NCBI GenBank assembly: GCA_007126995.1 | Contig: SLAD01000152.1 | Coordinates: 1-7,227 of the forward strand | Length of the DNA: 7,227 nt | Direction of reading: 5' to 3' | Source: Kiritimatiellia bacterium | GTDB taxonomy: Bacteria; Verrucomicrobiota; Kiritimatiellia; SLAD01 | Part shown: positions 6,887 through 7,227 of the stretch, piece by piece | Layout of the letters: each line of letters begins with the position of its first letter | Numbering within the stretch: position 1 is the first letter of the stretch | Translations under genes and position numbers: made by a program | The notes under the pieces: generated by a model | The model's input: the letters and a program-made list of their open reading frames with translations, nothing else | Told to the model about the DNA's origin: nothing | Database searches by the model: none

Positions 6887-7227
6887 AACCCCACTGAACC
6901 CTAATCCTGATTATCAGGACAAGGACATTCGCGTTCGGCCCATTTTGTTTTTCATGGCTGGGCTTACGGTGCTGACGTTGGTGCTGTTGGGCGCCTTAGC
7001 GGTCTTTTTCAATGTCATGGAGCGTCAATCGCGCGCCGCGGATGAGCGTCTTCCGGCAGAGGCGCGAGAACGTGTATTGCCTCCAGAGCCGCGGCTGTTG
7101 GTTGACGAACAAATGGGATTAAAAGAGTACCTTGAAAATGCCCGCCAGATAACGGATTATTATGCCGTTCTCGCAGATGATCTTGTCCGGATTCCTGTGG
7201 AAGAGGCGATCCTGCTGGTGGCCGAAC
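6879..7227 (+). CDS. Small single-helix membrane protein of the respiratory cluster (partial, runs off the window)
   Basis: Open from ATG 6879 to the window end (116 codons visible). A short polar N-terminus (1-20) leads into one hydrophobic helix (about 21-46, PILFFMAGLT onward). A charged linker follows (MERQSRAADERLPAEARER), then PPEPRL (68-73) and VRIPVEEAILL (103-113). A membrane anchor followed by a PPxPRL element and a VRIP(I/V)xxA element matches, from memory, short uncharacterised proteins found next to Sco and cytochrome oxidase genes in ACIII and oxidase clusters. These usually end soon after the VRIP motif. No cofactor motif is visible. The strong ribosome site and the 8-base overlap with actF (ATG 6879, actF stop 6884-6886) place it in the same operon. 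A role in assembly or docking between ACIII and an oxidase is speculative, and no gene symbol is assigned. Confidence 0.88.
   Translation, partial: MSETPLNPNPDYQDKDIRVRPILFFMAGLTVLTLVLLGALAVFFNVMERQSRAADERLPAEARERVLPPEPRLLVDEQMGLKEYLENARQITDYYAVLADDLVRIPVEEAILLVAE

Noticed and set aside
1..7227. Search for CRISPR repeats, tRNA/rRNA genes, inverted-repeat ends of mobile elements, riboswitches and a novel defence or toxin system
   Set aside because: Coding sequence for known ACIII subunits fills the window with no intergenic space, and no repeated units or RNA-like folds were noticed by eye. No undescribed system is supported.

Overview
This window is the core of an operon for Alternative Complex III (ACIII, the quinol:electron-acceptor oxidoreductase encoded by act genes). 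It reads entirely on the + strand. ACIII replaces the cytochrome bc1 complex in many Gram-negative bacteria: it oxidises membrane quinol and passes electrons to periplasmic cytochromes or directly to a terminal oxidase. In order the window holds the last codons of a multiheme cytochrome c (actA, ends at 42), actB (39-3149), actC (3146-4531), actD (4534-5082), actE (5082-5705), actF (5702-6886), and the first 116 codons of a small membrane-anchored protein (6879 to the window edge).

The host cannot be named from this sequence alone. A Tat signal, a lipoprotein signal, c-type hemes and a periplasmic iron-sulfur subunit fit a Gram-negative respirer, with base composition moderately GC-rich by eye. 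ACIII is common in Bacteroidota/Rhodothermota, Acidobacteriota, Verrucomicrobiota, Planctomycetota, Myxococcota and some Pseudomonadota. The last, partial protein has a conserved VRIP motif; from memory, such genes sit between actF and Sco/cytochrome oxidase genes in several of these groups, so an oxidase cluster is expected just downstream.

How the parts work together (family knowledge mapped onto this sequence): the NrfD-like membrane subunits ActC and ActF carry the transmembrane bundles, and ActC is the likely quinol-oxidation site. Electrons would pass through the iron-sulfur clusters of ActB (cysteine sets for three [4Fe-4S] and one [3Fe-4S]) to the hemes of ActA and the monoheme lipoprotein ActE. 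ActD is a small two-helix membrane subunit.

The operon is very tightly packed. Every gene junction overlaps by 1 to 8 bases or, at actC/actD, is 2 bases apart, so there is no room for an internal promoter or terminator between genes and none was seen. No RNA gene, mobile element, CRISPR array or notable repeat was found, and no stretch over 300 bases lacks a gene. I found no frameshifts or broken genes. This is a clean example of a known respiratory system, not an undescribed one; the least characterised element is the partial gene at the 3' edge.
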